Shown here: positions 27,561 to 41,825 of the stretch, piece by piece
Position numbering within the stretch: position 1 is the first letter of the stretch
Layout: every line of letters starts with the position of its first letter
Assembly (NCBI GenBank): GCA_038496675.1
Contig: CM076648.1
Coordinates: 19,712,365 to 19,776,364 of the forward strand
DNA from: Rachycentron canadum
Lineage: Eukaryota > Chordata > Actinopteri > Carangiformes > Rachycentridae
Length of the DNA: 64,000 nucleotides
Reading direction: 5' to 3'
Made by a program: the position numbers and the translations under genes
Notes under the pieces: generated by a model
Seen by the model: only the letters and a program-made list of their open reading frames with translations
What the model was told of the DNA's origin: nothing
Database searches by the model: none

Positions 27561-28183
27561 TTCTTACTGGACAGCAATAACTGTGTCGGGGAGTTAGCGA
27601 GTTAGCCTGTCCAGCTCTGTGAGCGTGTCCTGAAAGTTGCTGTGAAACCACATTTAAGTGAAAAGAAAGATGTAGTTGTTCCTTCATTTCAGACTGGGGG
27701 ATTGGTTGAACTTCATGAGAGGCTGCTGCAACTGCCCTGTCTACCATGGCAGTGCATCTACAGTGTATTTCAATATTGATAGGCAGCATATTATGATTTA
27801 TACAGTAACTTTAGAAGCTATTATGGATAAAATAACATGATTGGAAAGACCATTTTTGTCTTAGCAAATTAATTGAGTGCCTGACAAAGAAGCTTCATCT
27901 CAGTGATGCAAAAATTATAGTGATAAATTATAATAATAAAATCCAGTATGGTTACTACACACTGCTTATTTATTGGTAACATTGCCCACAATGGCCCCAA
28001 TGCACCCACATATAGCCACAACAGTATACATACTATGGTAAAATGTCTTATACATTCAGACAGTATAATGATTTAGTTTTTTTCCCTTATGTAATAATAT
28101 GATTTCTGAATAATTTTAAATAAATGGCAAAATCTACAAAGTGTAAATCTAAAAAAAAAATGTTAATGTGTGAATAACACATT

Positions 28184-28404
28184 TTTTGTTTGAATAAGAT
28201 GATGTAGATCTTTTGTCACATTATAGAATAATTTATGCAAGTGAATTGTAGTGTTGTAAACTAAAACATACAGCTCTTATTCTTTGAAGCAACCACACGG
28301 GGACAAAAAGTAGAAATGTACTGTAATGACTTTATAACTCCTGGCCTGACTTGCCCTGTGAATCGCTTTGAAGTTCGGGGTTAACCTTATGAAAGTAAAA
28401 ACAG
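28184..28404. repeat. Duplicated block B, copy 2
   Basis: Same-length direct repeat of block B, 1,247 bases downstream of copy 1. No A block follows it; unrelated sequence starts straight after the shared end. Confidence 0.8.
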
Positions 28405-31400
28405 CTCAAGAACAAAATGTTGAGGACTGAGAGGACGTTTCAAGTCAGACTCAAAGCCATGTAATACAGCTAGAATATTAAGCAGTCCATACAAAAGGTG
28501 GAGGTCACACACCATAGGCATGATAAATGGTTTTCATTACAGGTTTAATAGAGTTTGGGGTCTATTGTACCCAAATAGTATCCCATTTTCCATACCTAAA
28601 AATTTCCACCCATTTACTTGGTCTAATTAGAAGTTCATGCTTGGAAACCCATGGTGACCAGTTGTAATGAGTCTGCTAGACCGCAGCTTGCCTTGGTTAC
28701 TGGAGAGAGCATCCTCAGCGGACCTCCGTAATCTGTCTCAATCATGTATCACATCAGCCAGAAACTTGTAGTTCCAGTCCTCTGAGCAACCTGTTGAGCA
28801 TCTCCTCATTATGAAGAATAATTACCATAAAATGAGTATGAATTGTTGATATTATGCAAGATTATGTTTGGATAAATCCCCATAGCTAAGCCTGAATGTC
28901 ACATCAATTGATTTGTATATTTTGTTTATGAATGCTTCATTTGAATTTTTATCATGCCCAAAGTGGGATGGTTTGATTTTTGTCAGAGCCAAGTACTGTT
29001 TAATGTTTTTTCATCAATTCTACATGGATGAAAATACGTTTTCATAAGCCCATAGTTTGGAGTTGCACAGCCTAAACTGAGTCACAAGGACATTAGAAGA
29101 CTTTTAATTGTATACTTTCAGTCATTACAGTAGTTTTGCATATAAAAAAGGTTCTAAGTGATTCCAATTTCTTTCCTGAGCCACTTAGAAATACAGCATT
29201 TCAGCTGAGTTTGTCGCATTAACTATTTCATATATGCTGTGAGGCACGTAAGAAATATTATTATAAATGCATCTCTTAATGCCCGTAAGCAAAGTCACAG
29301 TCATAAACATCCAAGAAGTGATGCAACAAAAATCTTACGCAGGCAATTTTTTGAGATTTTGGCTATGAAGTATAAAGTTAATACCCTCAGCTTTTTATCC
29401 CACTGTGATCACTGTAGAAGAAATGATACACATTGGACTTCAGCAGCATGATCAGACTTACAGTGTTCAAAGGGTGTACCGTATGGGTTGTTTGCATTAA
29501 GTCAGAAAAATGTGACAGTCCTAGAAGTTCACTGAGTCACAGTTGGGGGACTTACTTCAGTGCTAAACTGTTAATTGCTGTATATTTGTTGGGGTAGTAT
29601 TTCAGTATCTGTGTTTGTGTGGGTGTGCTCCAGTGTTTCTATCTTTCCGAGGACCACTTAGAGTTTGAGACAGTTTTGCAAATTGAGGCTGGTACTCACT
29701 TCAAACGCATGTTTGAATGGTACAGATTTTAGGGAATTGGTTTTAGAGTAATGGTTTGGGCAAGGTTAAGATTAAGATTAAAGAAGAGGCTGAGGTTAGG
29801 CAGGTAATAACTTATGTTTCATTGTGTTTAATGTTTTTAGCATGTTTTATTTATCTTATTATGCAAGTTGAAAAGCACTTTGAACTGCCACTGTGCTTGA
29901 AACTGCCTTTCTGAAGTGTCATGGTTAAGTTCAGGGTTAGATGCTCTAGGGTACATTATGTCAGGTTCTCACACATAAGCATAAATGTGTGCATTTTCAG
30001 GGTTTTATGAGAATTTTAAAAGTAAGGAAAAGGCAGAGCTTGCCTACCAGCTGTCAAAATATAGCAGGAATGGCCGCCAAGTCTTTGAGCCTTTGATGCC
30101 ATATATTCTTTAGTTGAATCCTGCAGAAAGAGCCACGAGTGTAGATGTTTTTGTTTTCTTTTTAAACCCTTTATTTATCCGTGAAGGGGTTTTGCAGCAT
30201 ACTGTACAGTAGATGCTCACATGCCTCAAATCATTTTAAACCTCTTAAGTACATTCACTAATGAAGCTGACAAGAAAAAAAAAAAAAAAAAATCAATCTT
30301 TTTTCCAATAAGTAGCTTCAGTAAGGCAAACTGCCTCAAATGCCTTGCTAAAAAGCACTTAGCTATTGGCTCGAGGGATTCCATAGTATGACTTCATGTC
30401 TTTTTAGTCTACATTTCCCCATACCAGAGATTTTTTCTTTTTGTCTTCTGGTCTCAAGCCACTGTCCTTCCGGCTACAGTCCCAGCAGACAACGTTTCCA
30501 CTTGTCGGCAATAACATATCCAAGGACAGCGATATTGACTGACAGTTGCCCAAGTAAATCAAAATATTCTGATTCTGAGCTAGCTAAAATAATGGCCTGT
30601 CAGCAACATCGCAGCTTTCACTGACAACTGCTTGCGTTCTGCATAGATGCATCTCATTCCTCCTCCGCTTTTCCTCTGCATGAATGTTAAGCTCAAGAAG
30701 ATAAGTTAGCAAGTACTAAAATCTCCATAGTCTATTATGTATGTTTACAGAGGGTTTGCAATAGAAGAGAGAAAAAAATACAGCATTTCCTTGCATAAAT
30801 TTCCATTCTCAACATCTACAGTGCCATTCAACATTTTGTGTGGAGAAGGAAAGAGAAAAGTCTGGCAGCAAAGCTGAAGCTTAAGGCACTTCCCTGTCAG
30901 TTGGTTCATTCTCCCAGTGCATGAGTATAGAAATGTGCTTTCACAGAACTGGTGCTGAAATAAGCTCCGAACATCATCTCTTGAATGTTTAGTTTGTCAA
31001 CATACGGGCAGAACAAATGAATGGAGATACTAGAAAAACACCCTTAGTGCCAGTAAACACAAAAACAGCTGCTGCTGGTCAGTAGTTAGCGACTGATAAA
31101 GAGGTAGAAGTACAGCACAATACATACAGTAGGTAATGGACACAAACAAGTGCACAAAATATCACACAAAAAAAATTAACACATATTCATATACACATCA
31201 CATATTCTGTTTATTAAGAACGCATAAATTATCAAACCAATATGTGTCAAAGTTGTGGCTGTGTATAGAGTCACACATTGTACCTGAAATATAGTATACA
31301 GAGAGAAAGAAAAGTGGATAACAGATTATAATCTGCAACAAATGTTAGACATATACCTGTTTTAACTTTTTTTTTTAACCACTGGAGGGCAACAACAAAA

Positions 31401-32039
31401 CATCTCCAAGATAGCTGTTTGATTTTCACCAACCAGGATTTTTTTTGTTTTTTTTTTTTAAGCAAACTTAACTCACTAACTTTGAATTCATGCACACCTG
31501 TCTGCCACAGAGGGAGTGTTCAAAGTTTGAAATTCTTTAATACTTAATACAGTGTCTTTAATTAATTAAATATAGCAGTTAATGGACCCTGGGGTTTTGA
31601 GCTCTGGTGTTTAATTTAATTAAATCTATGTTGTTAGATATGACAGAGGAGAGATTACATGGTAGAAGGAGAACCCGGTGATAATAATTAATTTCTCTAG
31701 TCGATACAGTTATTGTGCAAGATAACGGTTGTGCAAGATAACAAAGAGTGAAATTAAAGATATCATTTTCAGAAATCAATTATTGGGAAATTATTAAATA
31801 TCAAGTATTTCCCTATTCACCAAAAAACCCACTGGGCTTTCCCAAAGAGGTCCAAGGGTGAAAGCGTTCTTAAAACCCACTGAAGAAGCAGAGGCACATA
31901 CCAAACATATCAGGCCGAATTAAAGGTATTAACTAAACTATTGGTAACTTTTTGGCATTAAAATGACTTGTTATCAAAGTTATCAAAGAATCAAGCTGAG
32001 TAAAGTTAGCAACATTTCAGTTCACGGCTCCTCTGGGGT

Positions 32040-32180
32040 GATTCATTACCTGTTCATTTCAATTTTATTTTATTTGTGTAACGCCAATACATTATCTCAA
32101 GGCATTATACAGGGTAAGGTCAAGACCTTACAAAACTTCCTACAAAGAGCAACGACTTTTACCAGATTTAATCACCAAGC
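32040..32180. repeat. Degenerate fish dispersed repeat (AATTTTATTT...GCCAATAC...CTCAAGGCA type)
   Basis: The run CAATTTTATTTTATTTGTGT, then AACGCCAATACATTATCTCA and AGGCATTATACA resembles a repeat that is very common in teleosts (tATTTATATAGCGCCAAT...CTCAAGGCACTTTACA). It is recognised from general familiarity with that pattern and has not been aligned. Confidence 0.4.
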
Positions 32181-32780
32181 CCATTTGTTTTGGAGAGAAG
32201 GGAAAACAGTAAAAAAAACCCTCCTGAACAACTGACACTAAATGAATCCTAATGGGGAGTAGCTGACTGCAGTGATGGCAATGATGGTGAGGACAACAAC
32301 TCCTTGATCCCGCACTGCTTCATGTCACCAAACTGTCTTTTGTTATTGGTTATTGAGAAACATAAACCGACAGGAAATAACACATACAGAGTGTTGAAAG
32401 TCTAAAATGGTCATGCATGTCCAAAAGTTTCCAGTTGATGTTGATCTTCAGCCAAGTGTTAATTCTTTGATACGGTGATATCCCGTTGGTGGAGCACTTG
32501 TTCTTTCTTATATTTGAGTTATCATATTTAAGATTAAATTTTACTTAAGGCTAAATTTAAGGATTAATCTGGGCTCAAAGGGTTGAATTATTTCATCATT
32601 AGAAGTTAGACCAAAAATACAAACGATGTTGGTATTCAAATTGAATCTTTAAACTGAAACCAATGCAAATTTGATCAATTTCATAAGCCTTTAATCCCAT
32701 CACACCAGTGCTAATAACTGCAGGACAGCTAAACATAGCAATCTGATCATGGGGTTACAATAGTACAACAACCAATGTCA

Positions 32781-32925
32781 GTAGGAAGACACCCACAATC
32801 AGAGGCAAGATGCCAGGACACCCACATTTAAAGCTGGTAGACTGGCAGGACACCCACATGAAGCCGCAGTAAGATGCCAGGACTCCCACTTTTAGCAGCA
32901 GGACAGCAACAGGACATCCATGTTC
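32781..32925. repeat. Minisatellite, about five units of 32 bp
   Basis: The anchor GAC(A/T)CCCAC or a one-base variant recurs at 32788, 32817, 32849, 32881 and 32913, a spacing of 29, 32, 32 and 32 bases. Units share a GCCAGGACACCCACA-like core with diverged spacers. Confidence 0.7.
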
Positions 32926-35614
32926 AGTGACAGAGCAGCTATGGATATGTACGACTATAATAACACAGTACAGGATGTTTTAACCCCCCTTGAGGAGGAA
33001 AACCTTCGTAGTCCAGCTTTGTTCACTCTCGTGCATTGTAATGTTCTAGCAAGACCCCTGGACCAGAGCCTTGGCCTTAAACCATGGTGATGCTGCCACT
33101 GGAGAGGAGCTTTTGTAGGGGATTGTGCCTCCGTTTATTGTGACTGTGTGTGGATGTTAGCCATTGAGCTACTTACCCTGTGTCCTCTGAGTGAAGGCAA
33201 AAACTGCTAAACAGCTTTTTCTACAAATTATTCACCCATGTGATTGTTATAAGAAGACCATTATTAATCAAGTTAATTAATGTATAATTAAGTCCTGAAT
33301 ATACTTTACATTTTGGAGCTTTAGTTGATAATCTCACTGAGAACAATTCACAGCAGGATAATCTTACATCAGCAACATTACATGCATCTAATTTGTAGGG
33401 GTGGTGATTAAGAAAGAATTATTTTGACTAAGAAAAACTAGATAAGGACAAAAAAAACTGGCAAAAGATTTGACCTACGTGTGGGAGAGATGTCACAAGG
33501 GAAGGAGGGAATTATAAGAGTGGGATGGGTAGTATAGATTCTAACTTTATCAGCATGTTTCCCTTCAGTTGTAAGACGAACATACTGTACGCTGACCTTC
33601 CTAAAGGTCCGAAAATCTTATTTGAGACAAGCTCACATTAACTCGTACAGGTCAGCAACATAGTGAGCTTTAACTAACAAAGACCAAGGAGGGTTTAAAA
33701 GTTTAAAAGTCTAAAAGTTTGAATATTTAACTACAGTGCCTGCTTGTTCCACGTCTCAACACTTCTCGCCTCAAAACGAAAACAGAGATGGCCTTTTTGC
33801 TGACAGAACTCGATTGTTAGTGCACTGTATGCTCCTCAGCTCTGGGCAAAGAATCTATTCGTTTGCAGATCTATAAACATATAGATTTCTAGTTTCTGTT
33901 ATGTCAGCAGTTTTGCCATGTGGTCACCCTGAGGTTGTATGTTTGAACATATGTGTGTTCCTTGCTCAATTGCTTTTTGTACCATTAAATGACCATTTGT
34001 GGGAATGATGGTCACCATTTTACCCTTTGCTGCTTACTGGAGTCTCTGGCTTTCACAGTGTGACCCAACAGGACAAATACTGGGCTATTACTCTTTATGA
34101 CGACCATTGTTCTGAAATGCTTGTAATGTCAGTTTCGCCCATAAAAAAGAATTGCTAAGAGCCTCTATACAAGGCGGCTTAACTCCTACCTCAAGTCCTG
34201 ACAAATAGATACAGCATCATGAATTCTTGGTGATTGTTTTCCTTAAAAACTCATTAAAATACATATTACATCCATCAAAATACATCACCTGTTTTTTTGT
34301 TTAATCCCTGTATTTCCTGTGGTTGTTGAGTTTTCAGTTTGCATATTATAACATTAACTTGCAGTTTCAATTTCAAAATGTGAAAAAAAAAAAAAAAACA
34401 GACCGACGCCAAGATTCTCATCTGTCACGCTACAAAATACAAATTGGAATTGTTCCATAGACAGAGAAGTGAATTTGCGAATGCATATAATATTGATTTG
34501 AGCACCTACTTTGCACTGAAATGAGGTGTCCCTCTTAGTGGAGCTAGTGAATCAACCAAAAAAAGGGAAAAAAGAATTATTCAGTTTTTCATTCTTTCCA
34601 AATAATTGTTGTGGTATGTTCTCACAATGCTGTGCCACCACATTGGTGGGTGTCCTTAATACACTGCTCCAGAGGGGAGGGGACAGTGAAGCAGGTACAA
34701 GAATACAAACTGAACTGTCTGAGGTGAAAGGATTAACAGTGCTCATATTCAGAAGCAGCCTGCTTTTTAAAACCACTGGTGGATTTTTACTACCACCTTC
34801 AGGTGGTTTCTCACATTGCAAGTCATGTTTTAACTGACCAAAGCTGCAAACCAGAAACAGTAACTCACTGACAAAAGATAAAGGAAGAAAGAAAAGAAAG
34901 GGATGACAGAAAAAAAAAACAGTTGTGAATAGAGTGTCCCAAAATCTGTATGGTGTGCCATATGTTAATGCTGTTGCTGCTTGTTTGTTTTTATTCTCAA
35001 ACTGCTGAATCGTCTCAAATTGGTATTGGGGCATCTTTAAGGCCTCACATAGTTGTTTCTGTCAAACAGCTGCTGCATGACCTGGATAAACAAAATGCTG
35101 CAGGGACAGCAGTATTAACAGCATCCTGCTGCTGCTTTGTCAGATGCACTACCAGGGACACAGGTTTCGTTATTTGAAAATGATTCTAACATTATCAATC
35201 TACTGTATAAATAAAGCACTGAGACCACTCAACATTACAATGAGAAAATTCCCTTTTCCCCACAGTTACTCTCAATAGACAAATATTATTAATCTTCATT
35301 GTTCCACCAAAATGTAGGAGCAATAAATCATGACCTGAGCAATTTTTTTGTTTTTTTTAAACGTAGAACATATCTGATGCTACTGAGCAGCCTTTGATGT
35401 AAAATGTATACAAACAAACATATTAAAAGCCACATACTGGCAGCTATTGAAGGAGATGGCATGTTCAGACAAGATTTCCTAATTGTGTGCACAAGATGTG
35501 GAAAGTCCACCATGACCTCCAACGTCAACATCCATACAGGTCGTTTTTTTTCAATCCTCTGATGTGACTCAACGTGTCTTCTGAAATAGCGCCCCAATGG
35601 CAGCAGGAGTACTA

Positions 35615-35830
35615 GACTGGTTGTCATGGTTATGGTAATCAACATGCACACTACAAGAGTATCAAACCTACATTCATTGCCATGGTTACTATAATCACAG
35701 TCATGGCTTGGTTACCTTTAGAAAAATATGACTAGGATTAAAATTAGCACTTTCTCAACATTAGGTGATCTTTGTTGTCATGGTTACTGTAATAACATGG
35801 TTAATTTTGTCAAATGGTCATAGATAATAG
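35615..35830. repeat. Imperfect repeats of a CATGGTTACTGTAAT motif
   Basis: Variants of CATGGTTAC(T)(G/A)TAAT(C/A)A occur at least four times in about 200 bases, with longer diverged spacers. It looks like a degenerate tandem or dispersed repeat; the family is not recognised. Confidence 0.4.
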
Positions 35831-37480
35831 AAACAACAAACTGTATGGGACATAAACACCAGTCTATGTCATATTCCTGTTTGTTGACCCATCCATCCAC
35901 CACAACCTCCTCCTGATGCTCTATGACTGCACTTTTCCTTTGTTCCTGCCGTAATAACTAATACATATAACTGTGGGTGATAATAACCTGCTGCACACAC
36001 AACCTACAGGCTCTTCACAGGATACTGTGGGAAACCCAACTTGAAAGAGGTAACAAAAATCAAGTCAAGTGGTAACATGTACAGTATAGACTCTGGCAGC
36101 TGGTCACATCTGTAACTGTATTTTTAAACATATCATTAGGGGCAATATCTCAAAACCACATTCACAGTAAAGAAAAAGTGACAAGAGGACTTTTTGGGAT
36201 TACACTCTCTAGTGGGTGGTTAAGAAATACATCCATACCAGGGAAATGGACAAAAAGTGGAACTAACCAGGTGTTGCACAATTAAAAAAAATCATGTGAC
36301 TAACTGGGGGTAAAGTTCAAAAACACAGGCATCAAGTCAGACTGCCACAGAAGGAGCCAGGAGGACATAAACATGCAGCTTTATCAGTGCATCTTTGAGG
36401 CAGCTGAGCTGCTTGACAAAATGATAGACTGACAAAGTGCAGCTGCGCCGCTAGAAGGAGAGATATAAACTCAGCCGACGGCAGCCAATGGTTATAACCA
36501 GCAGAGCTGAGTTAATATGCGGCAGTGATTTTAACTTGTGATTGTTTTTGTCAGATTCTGTTGTCGATGTCTGCACAGAGGGAGCACTGAATGTGTCTAC
36601 AGGGAGCTTTCTTCAAAGACAAACTGAAATAAACAAATGCCACTGGGACAAAGAGGCTCCACGTCTGCACAAATGTTCCCAACCAAAGCTCAGCTTGTTC
36701 ATGGCATGCAGCCTAATATGTCATTTTCTGTGATTATGTGTGCTAAAGGACTAGCAGCTGCTCACAGCAGCTAAATAGTAGAGCAATTGTTTGAATGCTA
36801 CTCATCTAACCTTCCAAAACACACATAATGGTAAACGTGTATATTAAGCAGTCAGACCCAATGCCACTTGGTCCAGTGACAACAGTAAAATGCTGCTTAT
36901 ATAGATTCAATGTACAAGTTGTCCATAGGACGGATGGCTGGATGGTTCCAGTGTTTGCTTGATTTTATTTGTGATGTTTTATTGTTTTTAATCTTACTTT
37001 GCCTTCACTTTTATAAACTTATCCTGAAATATTCAAAATAAATGATATTACCACATTTATTATCATTATTAAATTAATATTTCCTCTAACCACAGCTTTT
37101 ATGATGCATTTCCTATTTGCAAATGTGTCTAAATTCTACCCATAGTATCTGTGGTTCATTTTAATTCAGTCTAGAGGTAAAACATATGATACTGACTAGC
37201 CAGTCCTCAGCAGGTTATTTCAACAGGACGCCTCATGAGGCAAGGTCATATAAATTGAAAGCCTGGCCATGTTTTTCAATATGTTCCCAACGGCCATTGT
37301 GACTAGACAGGGCATGTTTTGTGCTGAGCTGAACGAATTAAATTAAAAATGAAAATAACAGTATGTTGTATCGGAGCAAATCAGTCATTTGCATTCGGTG
37401 TCTATCATTAGAACAACCTATGAATAAACATTGCTCAGGACAAAATCCTGATCGTTTTGTATAAACTACATTAACCACAG

Positions 37481-37680
37481 CTAAACGCATTCAGAGCATG
37501 GAAAACTAGTTTCTTGCCCTGTTCGACTAGGTGTTGTGCCAGAGGGAAGAAACTTGAATTCCCTATTAAGGAGATGTGGAGGACACTCCAGCATAACTCT
37601 GGCTGTCCTGACAACCTGCCTCTGTGTGGCTATGACAGGTGCAAGTAAATTGGGGCTTGGACCTCCAGGGTCCCACATAA
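37481..37680 (-). mobile_element. Possible C-terminal scrap of a LINE ORF2
   Basis: On the - strand the segment reads QVVRTARVMLECPPHLLNRE followed by FKFLPSG, after which the frame breaks. This pattern (VVRTA, then a hydrophobic/Pro stretch, then EFxxLPSG) resembles the tail of fish non-LTR reverse-transcriptase ORFs. It is short, isolated and without a start, so it is taken as a relic rather than a gene. Confidence 0.4.
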
Positions 37681-40203
37681 CTGAACAGTTCTGAAGGCAG
37701 GTAGCTCCCTGCCATGGCTCTCTTGGGCAGTTGCAGGTCTATTTGCTAGGTGGGGAAGAGAGGTGCTCAGAGCAAGTAGCCTGACGCAGCTGTCATGTGA
37801 TTCTGCTGGTGTCAGATACTCATGGTGTGTGAGCTTTACTTGAGCCAGAGTGATGAGGCATTACCAAAGCTCTTTGTTCCAACTAAGCAGAGAGAAAAGA
37901 AGAAGTCAGCAGTCCTGCCCACTTCATTAAAACACTCAACTTTGTTCAATCTGGCTCACTAGCCAGCACTCTATGACGTGTGTGAGGTGATGTTTTTCTA
38001 CAACCACATGATCCTGCAGTGTTTTCTTGTCTCATAGATAACTAGATGTCTTTGTTTTTTTTCCTCTTTGTCAAGCAAGACGTTTTTTTTAATTGGTCAG
38101 TAACTTAAACAGGACTGTAGTGATGGAGCCGTTATATAAATATCCACAGAATATTTATTTTGTTCATTATCTTCATAGTTAGGTGAACTGCCTTGATCCT
38201 CAGTAAATGCACTGCAATGGCAATGACTTTGATATATAAAGTATTACATTACATATTACATTACAAGTATTACTTCCCAACTCTTTATTGACCAATGCAG
38301 AAATAATTGAAAGATTTCGTTTTAATTTTAAGTTTGCAGCAGAGAGGTGTAAATGTAACAGCTATCATACAAAAATCACTTTTACAGTCTGAAATTCTAA
38401 ATATGAAAAAGTAAGATTACATGTAATTTGCTCTTGTAATTCTGACATTTAGGCTTGTTTGACTTATGTAGAAAACATGACAGTCACACCTATAAAATTG
38501 GTCAGTTCTTGTCCTACGTACCTTAGCTTTTTTATTTTGAAGCCATTAGATACATTTGCTTTCAATTTACTTATATTTCCTGATGGCCCTGCCCTTGCCT
38601 TCACCAGAGGATAGATCTGTAATAATTTCCCAATTCAAACTATCATCACACAGTAAAGGAGACTAATGTGAGTCATTAGGTCCTTGATTACCCTGAATGG
38701 TCATCTAATATCCAAAGAATGAAGAGAAAATTTAAAGGGGCATGTTCACCATATGCTGTTTCCTTGTGATAGTCCCATATTCAAAGGTGATAAAGCTCCT
38801 ATAGAAACTGTTATGCAAATTCAACAGTAGCTTGAAGAGCACCAGGAAGCTGTTCCCCAATCAAGATGTAAATATTGGTGGGAAGTGGTAGGGTAAAGCA
38901 GAGTTCAGTGTCGCAACATACACCAAAGGCTTTTGATATTTGATATTTAAATCTAAGCATAATGAGTCCAAAAAAGCATGGATAAAATTAAACTACAGAG
39001 CAAAATGAATGAAAATACAGAAAATCAGTTTAGATTCTCTCATGTAAAGTAAGGTCACAGGAAATGGTGCATGACTGCCAAGCATGGAAGGTGGACATGG
39101 TTCACAGCTTATACAATTATACACACTTTAAACACAATCAGCTCTGTGCTCATTGGCACTCTCTGTAATTTGGGGGACAGGTGTTCCCTTTCTTCTTCAT
39201 ATTCCCTCACTGCAGCAAAAAAACAAAAAACATCTTCAGCAGTTATGTCATGCTCACGTAGAGCACAGATAGGCTGTTCTTTGACATGCTTCCAGTGCAG
39301 TCAGCATCATGCCAGAGGAATCAGTCTGTTTCTGCTATTCTGAGGGTTATAAAACTGCACGTGTCCCTGCAAAAATCTCTTAGCTGCATGAGGTAATGTT
39401 AGCGGTGAAGCAGGCTTTTGCTTTTTGTGACTGTCTGTGCACCTAGTATGACTATTTCAAATAATATCACCAGTAATTACAAGATTAACAATAATACAAT
39501 ATGAAACAACAATGAGCTGTAATAGGTTGCAGACAATATTATGCTTTGACTTGGATTATCATCATTCTGGTTCTGTTTGGACTCAGCAGCTGTGGTTAAA
39601 TTCACTTACTCACAGAATAACAAGCATTGAATTGTGGAGGAAATGTGAAAAAGCATTACATAAATACAGGAAGGAATAGAGAAATATTAAATTATTAAAT
39701 TCAACAATTGTCATTGCAGCTCTGATACACAGGGTGGTGCCCTTTAATAAAGTTTGGGCAGCAAACATGATGCTCTTTCCCTCTCTAAACAAATGGACCC
39801 TTATTTCTACATCCAAAAGGCAGTTTGAAGACACTGTCAGTCATTTTCTCACAATGTAAAACACAGTTTTATTCACATTTACAATTAAAGAGTCTGACTC
39901 AAATATAAAACACTGTTTCTAGGCCAATCATAACTGAAAATACAGGCCTATTTTTGAATACTATTCAAACCTGTCATAGCAACAGAACATATTGAAAGCA
40001 ACAAGTTTTGTCACATGCATTTCATTATATTAAAAAGAAAAAGGTTTTGAATCTAGGTCGTCATTTTACTCTTTTGTTCATGAGCAGATTATTGATTGTG
40101 CCACTAATTTAATGAGGATAAAGTGTATATTAATTAATGTGGTTAATGTGAGCAACAGTAGATTTGGTGGATAGAAGTAGAAGTGGTATATTTGAAGTGA
40201 ATT

Positions 40204-40225
40204 AAAAAAAAAAAAAAAAAAAAAA
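40204..40225. repeat. Poly-A tract (22)
   Basis: Twenty-two A residues preceded by ATT; no attached element recognised. Confidence 0.9.
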
Positions 40226-41636
40226 GTTAGAATAGAAAATTCACATCAGCTGTGTTTTGCATGCGGGAATAACATTGATATTAACCTTCATCAGTCATTA
40301 GTCATTTGATCCCTGAACAAAGGTGTCAGCTAATGAAAGATTTACAGCTGTAGCCTTTGTGGCAACACTGTGATAATTCTCATCAAATATGAATCTGACA
40401 GAACAACAGTGAACAAATGTATCCATCTAAGTGAACAAAGTGTCAGAACCAGAGAATCTTTATAAACACAGCAAGGTGTGAAAGTTTAAGTAAGACATAA
40501 AAAACATTGATTCTACCCATACAGTCTGCCTTTACTTTTACACCTCAGTCATACAATCGGTCACATAGAAATCGCTTTGTATGTGAATGTTCTGAGATAC
40601 AGTTCATTAAACGCTAAAAAAACATTAGTCTCATTACTGCATGCATAACTGGCTGCCAATCAACTGCCGTCTTTTTATCTAGCTGCATCGTTGCCATTCT
40701 TCACACATTCTTAGTCACCATCTGTCAAGAACTGAATAATTGAGCACCATATCTACCACTGTTTAACATTTGCTTACTCGAACACTGACAAAGTCCTGTG
40801 AGGGCCGTCCTTGTGCTTTGTATCTGTGCTTTGGCACCAAAACAAAAGAAATTGCACCGGTGTTGTAAGCAACATTTTTTTCTACTTTTAGGCTGGTGTG
40901 TAAAAGCCCTGTGCCAAACATTTTACACAAATAACTTCACCTCTTTCTTTCTGGCTCATATGAGCACAGTTCACCTTCTTTGCAGCTCTGCAGTGAAGCT
41001 TTGGTAGATGTGAGCGATGGTCTTTGCAAGACATTTTGTTCATGAGCATTTCTCCCGGATTTGCCCTAATTAGCCATCCTAGCATCCTGTGTTGGGAAAA
41101 CGTGACTTTCTGATTCATGACAACCTGTGTCAAGGTGTTCCACTGTTAGATTTAAGCTGCAATCACTGTCTACTGTACAATACCTCCACCATGTCAAAAT
41201 GTCTCTCTTAACAATGAAAACAAATCATCCACAGATCTACAAAGATGTCTTTTGTTGAGTACAATGAGTATATGTTATGACTGTAGCATAACCTGCATGA
41301 TAAGGACACTTTTGTATGCCCTTTCCATGCTTGGGGCTGTGTAAAGTATGGTAATAATGTCTTTAAGTGGTACAAGACCCGCTTATAAACAATTTAAAGG
41401 TCAGTGTGCCAGAATAATACTATTCTCAGTCAAATAGAGATTTTGATTTCAAATAAAGGCTTATTTTTTTATTACATACAACCTGCATTCATGGGGAAGT
41501 GCAACAAGCTGCAAACACAACAACTCACAATGTTCTGCTTATAAAAACGATACGACTAATGTGGTGGTAAAGACATGCTTGTTTACACACCAGCAAACAT
41601 GGAGAAACATTAATACTGATTTAGGGCCAAATAAAT

Positions 41637-41825
41637 CTGGTCACCTAGCGGATGCAAGTCCAATATATATTCTCCTATAGGTCCTGTTTTTGGTCTCCAC
41701 CAACTCTTAAGGGAAATATCTGGTTCTTTAGCTGTTAAATGCTCCACGCTTACCGCCATCTCTCCGTTGGGTTTTTTTTCCACTGGAAACAGCCACCTGC
41801 TGCAGCTGGAAAACATACTCACACA
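41637..41825 (-). repeat. Dispersed repeat family R1, copy 2
   Basis: Inverted relative to the copy at 18.4 kb. The same ordered words are present (GTCCAATATATATTCTCC, TTTTTGGTCTCCACCAACTC, TCTGGTTCTTTAGCTGTTAA), with substitutions. Confidence 0.6.

Noticed and set aside
27502..27789. Open frame ending in poly-Trp
   Set aside because: It is a translation of the CCA microsatellite on the opposite strand.
34552..35034. 160-codon open frame on the - strand
   Set aside because: No recognisable motif and low-complexity Phe/Leu/Pro content; the overlapping open frame on the other strand is equally unconvincing.
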